DNA from: Planctomycetota bacterium
GTDB taxonomy: Bacteria > Planctomycetota > Phycisphaerae > UBA1845
Assembly (NCBI GenBank): GCA_029558835.1
Contig: JAKQDH010000008.1
Location: 1-64,000, forward strand
DNA length: 64,000 bases
Direction: 5' to 3'
Shown: piece after piece, positions 1 through 9,964 of the stretch
Layout: the number at the start of each line of letters is the position of its first letter
How positions within the stretch are numbered: the first letter of the stretch is position 1
Notes under the pieces: generated by a model
What the model saw: only the letters and a program-made list of their open reading frames with translations
What the model was told of the DNA's origin: nothing
Database searches by the model: none
Translations under genes and position numbers: made by a program

Positions 1-708
1 GGCCAGCGGGCCATGACCAGGAATGATCTGCGTCTCGTCGTTGGCCAACGTCAACGCCCGGTCCACCGCCGCCAGCATGCCGTCGATCGACCCGCCCGCG
101 TTGACGTCGATGAACGGATAGAAGCCGTTGAAGAACACGTCGCCCACGTGCAACACGTTGGCCTTCTCGAACTTCACGAAGCTGTCGCCGTCCGTGTGGG
201 CCGGGGCTATGTGCAGCACGCGCACCTCCTCGCCGTTGATGTGCAACGCCAGCGTGTCGGCGTAGGTGACCATCGGCAGGGCCGCCGGCGGCGACGGCGG
301 CACCTCGCGGCCGAGCGCGCCGAGACGCTGCAGACTGCTCATCCGCTGCCGCACGCTCTCATGTGCCACAACGATGGCTCCGCGCTGAGCAAGGTACTCG
401 TTGCCACCGACGTGGTCGAAGTGCCAATGCGTGTTGAGGACCAGACGGACCGGCCGCTCCGACAGCTTGGCGACGGCCGCCGCCAACGGCTCGCCCAAAC
501 CGGGGTTCGCACTATCGACCAGGAGCAGTCCGTCCTCCCCGACGCAGACAGCCACGTTCCCGCCCCCACCCGCAAGCACGTGCACGCTGCCGGCCACGGG
601 CAGCGCCTTAAACTCGACGGCCGGCGCCGCCGGCTGCGCAGCACCGGCGCTGAACGGTGCAGTGACGAACAGTAGAACCAGCAAGTTGCATAGTTGAGAT
701 GGACGCAT
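1..708 (-). CDS. Exported MBL-fold metallo-hydrolase (3' end beyond window)
   Basis: The minus-strand frame stays open from an ATG at 708 to the window edge (236 codons seen). A GGAGG lies 7 nt before this ATG, so the start is firm. The first 24 or so residues form a signal peptide (MRPSQLCNLLVLLFVTAPFS), so the protein is exported. The metallo-beta-lactamase fold metal ligands are visible: HWHFDH (H94, H96, D98, H99), H171 in PAHTDGD, D190 in HVGDVFF, and H232 in the IIPGHG motif close to the edge. This is the layout of periplasmic MBL hydrolases of the beta-lactamase B/QuiP-like type that act on unknown esters, thiol esters or lactams. The substrate cannot be told. The following gene downstream on this strand is outside the window. 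Confidence 0.9.
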   Translation of the reverse strand, partial: MRPSQLCNLLVLLFVTAPFSAGAAQPAAPAVEFKALPVAGSVHVLAGGGGNVAVCVGEDGLLLVDSANPGLGEPLAAAVAKLSERPVRLVLNTHWHFDHVGGNEYLAQRGAIVVAHESVRQRMSSLQRLGALGREVPPSPPAALPMVTYADTLALHINGEEVRVLHIAPAHTDGDSFVKFEKANVLHVGDVFFNGFYPFIDVNAGGSIDGMLAAVDRALTLANDETQIIPGHGPLA

Positions 709-792
709 CGCAATACCTCCTTGGGGCGCTTTGTAGTGTCCCTGACATGCTAAACGGGCTGACATCATAGCGAAAGTGGTGACTCGAAGGGG

Positions 793-905
793 GTGGCATG
801 GCCAAGTCCCGGCGCGCCGGGACCATGCTCAGCGACGGACAAGCACCCGATTCTTGCAACAGCATGCCGGCGTCCCGACGCGTCGGGACTTGGGCATGCC
901 ACCCT
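793..905 (+). repeat. Family R1 palindromic element, copy 1
   Basis: An intergenic element bounded by GTGGCATGGCCAAG at the left and ACTTGGGCATGCCACCC at the right, which are imperfect inverted repeats of each other. The inside carries CCCGGCGCGCCGGG and GTCCCGACGCGTCGGGAC hairpins in place of the usual filler, plus the shared AGCATGCCGGCG block. It lies between the MBL gene start and the end of the LolA-like gene. Other copies are at 17929, 42951, 45692 and 51527. Confidence 0.8.
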
Positions 906-1003
906 CCCAGTTTCGCATTCGCGTGGTCCCATTTAGCAGCCAACTCACGCCGCCTGCTGCAAACGCCCACGCCTGCCACCATGGACGCGGAGCAACTGCC
1001 CGC

Positions 1004-1870
1004 TCAGGGCTGCGGCGTCTCCGCGCCCTCCAGCCGCTCGATGACCTGCTCGTATTTCTTCCAGTCCTGCGGCTCGGCGAAGGCGTCCTTGGCGACGTCG
1101 CGGTTCAGCGAGGCGGCCGACAGATCGGGGAAGCTCGCGGTGGTCACCTCGTAGCCCTTGCTCTTGGTCATCACCACCTTCACCGGCAGATGCAGCTCGC
1201 GCCGGATGAAGAACTCGAGCTTCTCGTAGTTGCGCTCCAGCCGGCTGCCCGGCTTGGGGATGCAAACCACGTGATCGGTGTCCGCGGGATCGCCCTCTTT
1301 CGGCTCCGTCAGGCTGACCTCGAAGTGGCGTAAAATCTTGTCCTTCTTCTGGCCAAAGGGCAGCGGGAACGGGGCGGTCTCAATGTCGAAGAGGTCCACC
1401 TTCTCGTCCGGCTCGGCGATCTCCCGCTTGGTCACCCGCTGCGTGCGCTCATTGGCCTCGAACAGCCACTGCCCGTCGAACAGGTACCACTCGCGTTTGC
1501 CGACGATGCCGTCGATCGTGGTGCGGTCGAAGCGGATGAGAAACTTCGGATTGGGCTGCACGACGGCAAAGAGGATCTCGCCCTCCTTCAGCCGGTCCGA
1601 GCCGCTGAGCTTGTCGAGCTCGCGGAACTGCACCTGGCAGCGAATGTCCTTGATGTCATCGCCGCGGCGTTCAAGCTGCGTAAGGATCGCATCAATCCGT
1701 TCCGCCTCACCTGTCGCCGGAGCCGGTGCCGCCTCGCTGGGCGCCGCCGGTGTCCCCGGCCCGCCGGGGGCCACGGGCGGCGGCGGCGGCTGCGCGCTCG
1801 CCAGACTGCACGCCGAAAGACTCCCCAATCCGCACGCTACGATCACTCGCCATCGGCCCCACAGATTCAT
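1004..1870 (-). CDS. Exported LolA-like / outer-membrane lipoprotein-sorting-like protein
   Basis: A 288-residue protein whose start is taken at the ATG at 1870, because AGGAG sits 7 nt upstream; a longer frame reaching 1900 has no such signal. The N-terminus is a signal sequence with a possible lipobox (LSAC, residues about 17-20) or an alternative AxA cleavage site, followed by a Pro/Ala-rich linker. The rest alternates short beta-strand-like stretches typical of the LolA/LppX half-barrel fold seen in many planctomycete proteins (for example FLIRFDRTTIDG, WYLFDGQWLFEANE, FEVSLTEPKEG). In that superfamily the fold binds lipids or lipoproteins in the periplasm. Family assignment is by pattern only and the ligand is unknown. 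It is probably transcribed alone or with the MBL gene. Confidence 0.7.
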   Translation of the reverse strand: MNLWGRWRVIVACGLGSLSACSLASAQPPPPPVAPGGPGTPAAPSEAAPAPATGEAERIDAILTQLERRGDDIKDIRCQVQFRELDKLSGSDRLKEGEILFAVVQPNPKFLIRFDRTTIDGIVGKREWYLFDGQWLFEANERTQRVTKREIAEPDEKVDLFDIETAPFPLPFGQKKDKILRHFEVSLTEPKEGDPADTDHVVCIPKPGSRLERNYEKLEFFIRRELHLPVKVVMTKSKGYEVTTASFPDLSAASLNRDVAKDAFAEPQDWKKYEQVIERLEGAETPQP

Positions 1871-1995
1871 CGCATCACTCCTATAGCGCACGGCCGGCAC
1901 CGGCTCCCGCGCCGCGCCTATCCCGCTTCCGACAACCGACGAACCCCGGTGATCCTACATACCGCCCCATGCCCGTGCAACGCCATTGCCCCGCC

Positions 1996-2120
1996 GGGCG
2001 CGGAATGGCGAATGGCGAAGAGCGAATAGCCAATGAGGAGCGCAAGGCACCGTGCCCAACCGAGCCCGAGCGGAAGCGAGAGGCCACGGCCCCCGCGTCC
2101 ACCGCGGCACTGCTTGCGCC
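1996..2120. repeat. Degenerate intergenic repeats (R4-like then R2-like)
   Basis: Within the 800-bp gap 1871-2673 the stretch GAATGGCGAATGGCGAAGAG (1996 onward) is a short self-repeating motif related in style to the R4 hairpins. It is followed at about 2057 by CCAACCGAGCCCGAGCGGAA, the left arm of the R2 palindrome that recurs at 10860, 14808 and 33590. No gene other than the doubtful small one at 2201 is seen in this gap. Confidence 0.6.
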
Positions 2121-2200
2121 GGCCTTGCACACCCGCGGGCCGGCAGCGATGATGCTTCCGCGGACACGCGCTTCAGCAAGGCACTCAGGGAGTCAGAACG

Positions 2201-2425
2201 ATGCAGTTGGCGCTACAAGGACTGGTGACCATCGCAGTGTTGTTCGCGTTGGGGCAGTGCACCGTCAACGTACCCACGGGGGAGGAGGCGTGGGAGCATG
2301 CCGGCCAGGCGGACGCGCCGAAAGCAGTGTACGTCGATGAGGGCGGCGCCCCCGCCGAGTTGCGCACGGCCACATCCGGGCCGGAACTTGGCCTACCCGG
2401 CGACGCCTGGCCGCTGGACGCCTGA
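2201..2425 (+). CDS. Possible small exported protein, unrecognised
   Basis: A 74-residue open frame starting with ATG at 2201, preceded by AGGGAG about 8 nt upstream. Residues 3-20 are hydrophobic and end in ALGQC, which could be a signal sequence; the Gln before Cys is a poor lipobox. The remainder (about 50 residues) is acidic and Gly/Pro/Ala-rich with no known motif. It lies in a repeat-rich gap, so it could be a chance frame. No function is proposed. Confidence 0.3.
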   Translation: MQLALQGLVTIAVLFALGQCTVNVPTGEEAWEHAGQADAPKAVYVDEGGAPAELRTATSGPELGLPGDAWPLDA

Positions 2426-2673
2426 CACCCCGCCGACCCGCCGCGTTATCGGTACTGCAAGCACAAGTTGCGCGGCCGTGGCGCAGCCCGGGTTGCCTAA
2501 TCTGCGCGCGGCATCTACCATGAGGGTTTGCCTGACGGGGGATCACGGAAGGCTTCGGGCGCTGGTATCGGAGCCGCCTGCACGCCTCCGGGCAGGGCAG
2601 CGCGGCGGCTGAATGCCCCGCCAGCGCGGCACCCGCCTGGGGGCCACCGGACGAAAAGCAAGGAGCACCGGTA

Positions 2674-3867
2674 GTGAGGCTGCCGATCGCAGAACGGGTC
2701 CGGTCCATCCAGCAGTCGGACATCCGGCGCTACTCGGCCATCTGCGCCGCGATGGGCGGGGTGAACCTGTCGCAGGGCGTCTGCGATCAGCCGGCACCGG
2801 CCCAGGTCAAGGATGCCGCCTGTCGCGCCATCGCCGCTGACCATGCCACCTACACGAACCTGCGCGGGATTGCGGAGCTGCGCTCGGCCATCGCCCGCAA
2901 GATGCGGGATTTCAACGGCATCGAGTGTGACCCGGAGACGGAGGTCTGCGTCACCGTGGGCGCGGCCGGTGCCTTTGCCTGCGCTGCCCTGGCCACGCTC
3001 AACCCCGGCGATGAGTGCATCACCTTCTCCCCATTCTACAGCTACCACGTGAACCTCGTGCAGGTCATCGGCGGGAAGGTCGTCTATGTGGACCTGCATC
3101 CGCCCGACTGGACGTTCGACCCCGCTGCGCTGGAGGCCGCCTGCACGGACCGCACGCGGATGATCGTCATCAACACGCCGGCCAACCCGACCGGGAAGGT
3201 CTTCTCCGCCGCCGAGCTGAAGCAGATCGCCGCCCTGGCAGTCAGACGCAACCTCTGGCTCGTCACCGACGAGATCTACGAGTACATCACCTACGACAAG
3301 CCGCACGTCAGCGTCGGCAGCTTCCCCGCAGCGCGGGAGCGGACCCTGACGATCAGCGGCGCCTCGAAGACCTATGCCGTCACCGGCTGGCGCGTGGGTT
3401 ACGTCGTCGGCAACGCCGACCTCATCTCCCGCCTGGCCGTGCTGAACGACCTGTTCTACATCTGCGCCCCGGCACCGCTGCAGCATGCCCTGCTGGCCGG
3501 ACTCGCGCTGCCGGAAGAGTACTACACCCGGATGCGGGCGGACTATCGTCGCAAGCGCGAGGTGCTGGTTGACACGCTGCGGGCGATTGGCTTCGCCCCT
3601 TACGTGCCCGAAGGCAGCTACTATCTCCTGGCGGCCTATCCGAAGGGACGTTGGTCTTCGGCGCGGGCGGCCGCCGAGGCGATTCTGGAGCAGGTGGGCG
3701 TGGCCACCGTGCCCGGCTCGGCCTTCTACCGCAACCCGGCCGACGGAGACCGACAACTGCGCTTTTGCTTCGCCAAGAAATCAGCCGATCTACAGGAGGC
3801 TTGTGCGCGCTTGCGGCGGCTGGCGACGGGCACGTGCCAACCGGTGCCCAGCCGCGGCAATGCCTGA
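2674..3867 (+). CDS. Class I/II PLP-dependent aminotransferase
   Basis: A 397-residue fold-type I aminotransferase, close to the usual 390-400. It starts at GTG 2674 with AAGGAG about 8 nt upstream. The signature residues are present in order: N171 in TPANPTGKVFS, D199 and Y202 in TDEIYEYITYD, the Schiff-base lysine K232 in SGASKTYAVTGWR, and the carboxylate-binding arginine in RQLRFCF near residue 370. This is the pattern of the aspartate/kynurenine/methionine aminotransferase group, which moves an amino group between an amino acid and a 2-oxoacid in the cytoplasm. The donor cannot be told. It lies 57 bp upstream of the TlpA-like gene on the same strand but has no obvious functional link to it. 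Confidence 0.93.
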   Translation: MRLPIAERVRSIQQSDIRRYSAICAAMGGVNLSQGVCDQPAPAQVKDAACRAIAADHATYTNLRGIAELRSAIARKMRDFNGIECDPETEVCVTVGAAGAFACAALATLNPGDECITFSPFYSYHVNLVQVIGGKVVYVDLHPPDWTFDPAALEAACTDRTRMIVINTPANPTGKVFSAAELKQIAALAVRRNLWLVTDEIYEYITYDKPHVSVGSFPAARERTLTISGASKTYAVTGWRVGYVVGNADLISRLAVLNDLFYICAPAPLQHALLAGLALPEEYYTRMRADYRRKREVLVDTLRAIGFAPYVPEGSYYLLAAYPKGRWSSARAAAEAILEQVGVATVPGSAFYRNPADGDRQLRFCFAKKSADLQEACARLRRLATGTCQPVPSRGNA

Positions 3868-3924
3868 CCTGCGTAACCCAGGAACCAGAAACGCCCCGCC
3901 GAAGTCGGGGCGAGGATGCCGAGC

Positions 3925-5043
3925 ATGAACCATCGTGTCCTCTCGAAGTCGCAGACGCTGAGCGTCACCCGCACCCTGCTCGCCGCCGGGTTGCTCCTCG
4001 GTGCCACCGGCACCGTCTGGGCCGGTCCCACCCTCAAGACCGGCGATCCGGCGCCGCCGTTGAAGATCACCGACTGGGTGAAAGGCCCGGCCGTCAATCT
4101 CGCCGACGGAGCGGGCAAGAAGGTGTATCTCCTGGAGTTCTGGGCCACCTGGTGCACCCCCTGCCTGGTGAGCATGCCCCACCTGACGGAGCTCCAGAAG
4201 AAGCACGGCAGCGATCTGGTCGTGGTGGGCATCACGCAGATGGACCCGCGCAACACCCTGTCGGCCGTGCGCGCCTTCGTCGATCGGCAGGGCAGCCGCC
4301 TGGGCTACGCGATCGGCTTCGAACGCGATGGCGCCACCTCCCGGGCGTACATGGATGCCGCGGGCGCGGAGGGCATCCCGCACGCCTTCCTCATCGGGCG
4401 TGACGGGCGCATCGCCTGGCAGGGCAGCCCCCTGGACCCCGTTTTTGACCAGGTCGTCGAGCAGGTGCTGGCCGGCACTTTCGACATCGCCCGCTCTCGA
4501 CGCGAACAGGAAGCCCGCCCGCACATCCAGGCGTTCATGATGAAGGTGCAAATGCGGCAGTTCGCGGAAGCCGCCGACGCGCTGAAAAGAGCCCTGCAAG
4601 CCGACCCCGCAAACGAAATGGCTCTGAGCTTCCTGGAGTCCCTGTATCGGGAGCAACTCCAGGATCGGGCCGGCCTGCGCTCCTGGTACGAAGCCCACCT
4701 GAAGAAGTACAGCGACGACCTGGACGTCCAGGCCCTGACCGCCGAGACGATGCTCCACAGTACCGACCTGAACTGGCGTTTCCCCGACCTCGCCTTCCCG
4801 GCCGCCCACGAGGCCTACCGCCGCGGCGCCGGACAGCACGCCGGGGCCGCCCAGGCTTATGCCTTTGCGCTGGCTACCGTGGGCCGCCTCGACGACGCGA
4901 TCCAGGTCCAGCAGGAGGCAATCCCCCTGACCAACGGGGAGCGCCACAAGCAAGCGGAAGAGCGCCTGGAGTACTATCAGCTTTGCCGAAACCTGAGGGC
5001 GGAAGGGGTGCCGACACCCCCCGCCGATGCCCGACAGCCATGA
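3925..5043 (+). CDS. TlpA-like exported thioredoxin with TPR-like tail
   Basis: A 372-residue protein. Of two ATGs (3916 and 3925) the second is chosen, since GAGG lies 9 nt before it and touches the first. A signal peptide covers about residues 1-33 (hydrophobic LLAAGLLLGATGTVWA). Residues about 37-175 form a TlpA/ResA-type thioredoxin domain with the redox pair C77/C80 in EFWATWCTPC. The last 190 residues are helical repeats resembling TPRs (FAEAADALKRALQADPANEM). The family reduces or remakes disulfides outside the cytoplasm, for example in cytochrome c or cell-wall protein biogenesis. Its stop overlaps the recO start by four bases (ATGA), so the two are translationally coupled. Confidence 0.88.
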   Translation: MNHRVLSKSQTLSVTRTLLAAGLLLGATGTVWAGPTLKTGDPAPPLKITDWVKGPAVNLADGAGKKVYLLEFWATWCTPCLVSMPHLTELQKKHGSDLVVVGITQMDPRNTLSAVRAFVDRQGSRLGYAIGFERDGATSRAYMDAAGAEGIPHAFLIGRDGRIAWQGSPLDPVFDQVVEQVLAGTFDIARSRREQEARPHIQAFMMKVQMRQFAEAADALKRALQADPANEMALSFLESLYREQLQDRAGLRSWYEAHLKKYSDDLDVQALTAETMLHSTDLNWRFPDLAFPAAHEAYRRGAGQHAGAAQAYAFALATVGRLDDAIQVQQEAIPLTNGERHKQAEERLEYYQLCRNLRAEGVPTPPADARQP

Positions 5044-5870
5044 CCATCCTGCACGACGAAGCGATTGTTCTCCATCGCCTCGATTACTCGGAAACCTCGC
5101 AGGTGCTGGTCCTGTTCACCCCCACCCACGGGAAGGTGCGCGCGATCGGCAAAGGCATCAAACGGGGCACAAAGAGCCGCATCGCCGTCGGCATCGACTT
5201 GCTCGAACGCGGGACCGCGGTGTTCAGCACCCGCGGCGAACGCTCCGAGACCCTTGCCACCCTCACCGAGTGGAAGCCCCGTAGCGCGTTTCTGGGTCTG
5301 CGCGAGCGCCTGCCCCGCCTGTACGCCGCCCAGTATGCCGCCCAGCTTACGGCGCAACTCACCGCGGACTGGGACCCCCACCCCGCGCTCTTCGAGGCCC
5401 TCGGCGACTGCCTCCTCTGCCTGGCGGAGGCCGACGAGGTCCTCGGCGTCGTGGTGGCCTACCAGCAGGTGCTCCTGCGCGAGATCGGGTTGCAGCCGCG
5501 GTTCGACTGCTGTAGCGGCTGCGGCCGGTCTACGGAACTCACCCATTTCTCGTCGCTGGAGGGCGGCCTGCTCTGCCGCCACTGCGAGCCCGCCCACGTG
5601 GAGAAGCGTGAACTCACCCCGGATGCTCTCGCCCTGCTGCGCGAGAGTCCTTGCTTCACCCCGTCGTCGCCACTGGAACCGCCTCGGGCTGGCTCGCCCG
5701 GCGAAGCCGCCCCCGCGCCGGCAACACCGGCACCGGGGCCCACTCTCCCCTCAGCCGCGGTACGGGGCGCCTTCGACGTGCTCAACTACCACATTGCCCA
5801 CATCCTGGGCCGGGAACCGCAACTGGCCGACCTGCTCGTACCGCCGGCACAACGCCGACGCCTGCACTGA
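5040..5870 (+). CDS. recO: DNA repair protein RecO
   Basis: A 276-residue protein starting at ATG 5040, overlapping the previous stop. The N-terminal OB-fold (MTILHDEAIVLHRLDYSETS, then KVRAIGKGIKRG at residues 32-43) is the RecO signature. Next comes the helical region and a C4 zinc finger (C158, C161, C179, C182). RecO works with RecF and RecR to load RecA on gapped DNA coated with SSB. The C-terminal part holds a Pro/Ala-rich insertion at about residues 205-240, absent from most RecO proteins. The frame ends in a stem-loop (5867-5890). Confidence 0.93.
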   Translation: MTILHDEAIVLHRLDYSETSQVLVLFTPTHGKVRAIGKGIKRGTKSRIAVGIDLLERGTAVFSTRGERSETLATLTEWKPRSAFLGLRERLPRLYAAQYAAQLTAQLTADWDPHPALFEALGDCLLCLAEADEVLGVVVAYQQVLLREIGLQPRFDCCSGCGRSTELTHFSSLEGGLLCRHCEPAHVEKRELTPDALALLRESPCFTPSSPLEPPRAGSPGEAAPAPATPAPGPTLPSAAVRGAFDVLNYHIAHILGREPQLADLLVPPAQRRRLH

Positions 5871-5890
5871 ACGGTCGCCGGCCCGTTCAG
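5867..5890 (+). terminator. Stem-loop at the recO stop codon
   Basis: CTGAACGG and CCGTTCAG form a perfect 8-bp stem around an 8-nt loop and include the recO stop. There is no following T run. It sits between convergent recO and accC, so it may end transcription or protect the 3' end. Confidence 0.45.
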
Positions 5891-6029
5891 CGCACACCGC
5901 GGCGCGCCTCGCACATCGGTGCCCTTGATACTGCGGTCCGTCCAAACGAGCGCGGTTGCGTAGGTCTGCAAGCCGTGCGCGCCGGCAGCCACCCGCGGTG
6001 TTTGGGTGGGCACGGCAACCGGCGCCGGC

Positions 6030-7373
<1,344 letters not shown>

Positions 7374-7443
7374 GGCCTATCCACGCCCAATACCGTCTCC
7401 CCGTGTCCGGGCGCCTCACCCGGGCCACGTCACGCCTTGCAGG

Positions 7444-7923
7444 CTACGCCGGGCGCACCAGGAACAGCGGCTGACCGTATTCGACCGCCTGTTCGTTCTT
7501 GACCAGGATCGTCTCGATGGTGCCCTCAACGTCCGCCTTAATCTCGTTAAACACCTTCATGGCTTCCAGGACGCAGACCACGGTTTCGGGCTCGACCACG
7601 GAGCCGGTGGATACATAGGGCAGGGCGTCGGGCGCGGAGGAGGCATAAAACGTCCCCACCATCGGCGAACTGATCGGGATAAGCTTCTTCTCCTCGGGTG
7701 GAGGCGGGGGCGCAGGCGCCGGGGGCGGCGCAGCCGGAACCGGGCCCGGAGCGATGATGGGCACCGTGGGGACGCCATTGGGCAGGCGGAGGGTCTCCAC
7801 CGCCGCCGTCGGGTTAGCCCGCCGGAGATTGACCTCCTCCTCCCCGTCGCGGAGCGACAACTCGGCGAGGTCGTTCTCCAACATCATCTGGATAAGTTGG
7901 CGAATCTTGTCGATGTCGAGCAA
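7444..7923 (-). CDS. accB: Acetyl-CoA carboxylase, biotin carboxyl carrier protein
   Basis: The product is 159 residues if started at the TTG at 7923, which gives MLDIDKIRQLI, the standard AccB N-terminus, with GGAG 8 nt upstream; an open frame extends to 8025 but adds non-conserved residues. Residues about 55-80 form a Pro/Ala thumb linker. The biotinyl domain follows, with K123 in EAMKVFNEI as the biotin attachment site. It carries carboxy-biotin between biotin carboxylase and carboxyltransferase. Order M24 peptidase-accB-accC is a common bacterial arrangement. Confidence 0.95.
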   Translation of the reverse strand: MLDIDKIRQLIQMMLENDLAELSLRDGEEEVNLRRANPTAAVETLRLPNGVPTVPIIAPGPVPAAPPPAPAPPPPPEEKKLIPISSPMVGTFYASSAPDALPYVSTGSVVEPETVVCVLEAMKVFNEIKADVEGTIETILVKNEQAVEYGQPLFLVRPA

Positions 7924-8048
7924 ATTGACCGCTCCGCTGAACCGGATCCGCGGCCCTGTCCGCGTATGCGTCACAGCGCTGCCCCGGCGGACGCCACCCA
8001 GGGCAACCACGCTCCGCGGAATCACGCCCAGCAGCCCGTGGACCGCTT

Positions 8049-8076
8049 ACGTCGGCCACGGGGGGCCGACGCTACC
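8049..8076 (-). repeat. R5 core hairpin, isolated copy
   Basis: On the minus strand this reads GGTAGCGTCGGCCCCCCGTG followed by GCCGACGT. It is the same hairpin that forms the centre of the R5 elements at 11012 and 44786, here without the element ends. It sits in the 170-bp gap between the M24 peptidase stop and accB. Confidence 0.7.
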
Positions 8077-8093
8077 GCAAGGGGCCCTCAGCG

Positions 8094-9209
8094 TCAGGGC
8101 TTGATGACCATGTCCGCGAGGTTCTTGGGCAGTCGGCTGAGGACGCGGCAACCGTTGGGCGCCACCACCACATCGTCCTCGATGCGCACACCCCCGACGC
8201 CGGGCAGATAGATGCCGGGCTCGACGGTTACGACCATGCCTTCCGCGAGCGGCTCCTTCGAGCGCCAACTCAGGGAGGGGGCCTCGTGCACGTCGAGCCC
8301 CAGCCCATGCCCCAGGCCGTGCCCAAACTCCTTACCATACCCCGCCTGGGTGATGTAGTCCCGCGCGACCTTGTCCACGTCGCACATGCGTGCTCCGGGC
8401 CGAATGGCCGCAATCGCCCGAAGCTGCGCCGCCAGGACGATCTCATAGACCTCGCCCAAGCGGGGCGGAATCCTACCGATGAAGACCACTCGCGTCAAAT
8501 CGCTCGCGTAGAATGGACAGCGGGCGCCCCAATCCATCAGCAAGGCTGAACCCATCCGGACTTTGCGCCGACCGGGGACGGCGTGCGGCAGGGCGGCATT
8601 CGGGCCTTCCGCCAGGATGGTGGGGAAGGAGGGGCCGGAGGCGCCGCGGGCGCGCATTTCGTATTCCAGGCGAGCGGCCAGTTCCACCTCGGTCATGCCG
8701 AGGCAGATCTGCTTGCAGACGGCCCGGAACGCCTCCTCCGCCACGCGCAGGGCCTGCCGCAGCAGGACCAGCTCGCTGTCGTCCTTGTGCTTGCGCATGT
8801 CGCTGAGGATGGGCGGCGCCTTAACAAGGCGCGTGGCGCCGTTGAGCTTGCGCAACTGGTCGTGGTCGTCGAGGGTCAGGGCATCGCCCTGGACGGCCAC
8901 GCGCCGCAGTTTGAGCTGCCTGCAGACGTTGGCGATCTCGTCGTTGAGCAGCATCTTGCGCAGCCAGCGCTTCGCCCAGGGACACTCCTCGTTGAAGGAC
9001 GTCTCGAAGCGTCCGTCAGTGATGACGTGGACCTCGCGCGGCAGGACGAGCACGGCCGAGTCCTCCCCGGTGAAGCCGGTGAGGTAGTAGCCGTCCATGC
9101 GCTTGGAGAGCAGGTAGGCGCCGATGCCATGCTTCTTCATGTCGCGCCGGCAGCGGGCCAACCGCTGCTTGATGATCGCCGACGGACCGGAGACTTTGTG
9201 CTTTGCCAT
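8094..9209 (-). CDS. M24 family metallopeptidase (Xaa-Pro dipeptidase/aminopeptidase type)
   Basis: A 371-residue protein starting at ATG 9209; an in-frame extension to 9428 lies in repeat-rich, non-conserved sequence. The N-terminal creatinase-like domain (DGYYLTGFTGEDSAVLVLP) is followed by a pita-bread catalytic domain. Its five dinuclear-metal ligands are visible: D226 in MDWGARC, D237 in YASDLTR, H301 in GHGLGHGLGLDVHE, E330 in TVEPGIYLP and E344 in GGVRIEDDV. The family cleaves Xaa-Pro bonds in peptides in the cytoplasm. It precedes accB and accC on the same strand, a neighbourhood shared by many bacteria. Confidence 0.93.
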   Translation of the reverse strand: MAKHKVSGPSAIIKQRLARCRRDMKKHGIGAYLLSKRMDGYYLTGFTGEDSAVLVLPREVHVITDGRFETSFNEECPWAKRWLRKMLLNDEIANVCRQLKLRRVAVQGDALTLDDHDQLRKLNGATRLVKAPPILSDMRKHKDDSELVLLRQALRVAEEAFRAVCKQICLGMTEVELAARLEYEMRARGASGPSFPTILAEGPNAALPHAVPGRRKVRMGSALLMDWGARCPFYASDLTRVVFIGRIPPRLGEVYEIVLAAQLRAIAAIRPGARMCDVDKVARDYITQAGYGKEFGHGLGHGLGLDVHEAPSLSWRSKEPLAEGMVVTVEPGIYLPGVGGVRIEDDVVVAPNGCRVLSRLPKNLADMVIKP

Positions 9210-9546
9210 GATCGAGACGCTCACTTTCTTAGGGTACACCGTGCCGCGGGGCGGTGGCACCGAACCGCGGCGCACCCGGCCCGTCCGCCCGCGGCCGGCA
9301 CTTGCGGGAAGTCCGCCGCGCGATGCCGGGGCGCAGACCCACTCCGCGAAAACCCCAGGTATGATGCGGGGTTCTGCCGCACCTGTCAAAGGCCGGACGC
9401 GTGGGCGAGCGCTGCCGCCGCGGGGCACGGGAACCTTGACGCACAGCGCCTCGCAACCTACGGTAGCACCGTCCGGCCGACATCGGGCAGGGCGATGCCG
9501 CGGAGACGGGTCAGCGGCGTGGCTGTGCGCGGCCGATCCGACGGGT

Positions 9547-9642
9547 TTCGCTCGCCCTCCGGGCGAGGAGAGACAAAGGGGATTGGTCCAACTCCCAGGG
9601 CCTGGAAGGCCCTGGCAACGCGCGTCCGCCCTCCGGGCGGAG
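9547..9642 (-). repeat. REP unit of the RAYT family (inverted orientation)
   Basis: This copy is read on the minus strand. It contains CCGCCCGGAGGGCGG, then the hairpin CCAGGGCCT-TCC-AGGCCCTGG, then a second CGCCCGGAGGGCG. It matches the units at 34808-35060 but both stem arms carry a paired change (ACT/AGT to CCT/AGG), so base pairing is kept. Confidence 0.8.
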
Positions 9643-9716
9643 AAGGCAATCCATTACCAGCAGGAGACGACATTCACTCTGAGCGGTGTCGATTCGGTCA
9701 TCCCGGGTAGAGGAAA

Positions 9717-9785
9717 ACGTTTGCCGCGGAGAGAAGACAACGCCTGCCGCGGGGAGAGGACAACACCTGCCGCGGAGACAACGGA
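9717..9785 (+). repeat. Three degenerate 23-bp tandem repeats
   Basis: Units begin ACGTTTGCCGCGGAGAGAAG, ACGCCTGCCGCGGGGAGAGG and ACACCTGCCGCGGAGACAAC, each 23 bp long. They lie between two REP units in the 755-bp gap 9210-9964, which otherwise shows no gene. Confidence 0.7.
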
Positions 9786-9815
9786 ACGCAGGCTGCGAAG
9801 AGAAGGGAACGCTTG

Positions 9816-9900
9816 CTCTTCGCCCGGAGGGCGCACGGTCGTTGCCAGGGACTTTAAGTCCCTGGTAGGCAGCCTGTTTCTTCTCTTCTTCTTCCCGCCC
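9816..9900 (+). repeat. REP unit of the RAYT family (direct orientation)
   Basis: Carries CGCCCGGAGGGCG, then GTTGCCAGGGACT-TTA-AGTCCCTGG and a pyrimidine-rich tail (TTCTTCTCTTCTTCTTCCCG). It matches the 79-bp units of the 34.8-kb array. Confidence 0.8.
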
Positions 9901-9964
9901 CGGTTGAAGGATCGCCGCGTAGTGCACAGCAGAGCACGGACAGCCGTCCCGCGGAGTACGCTCC

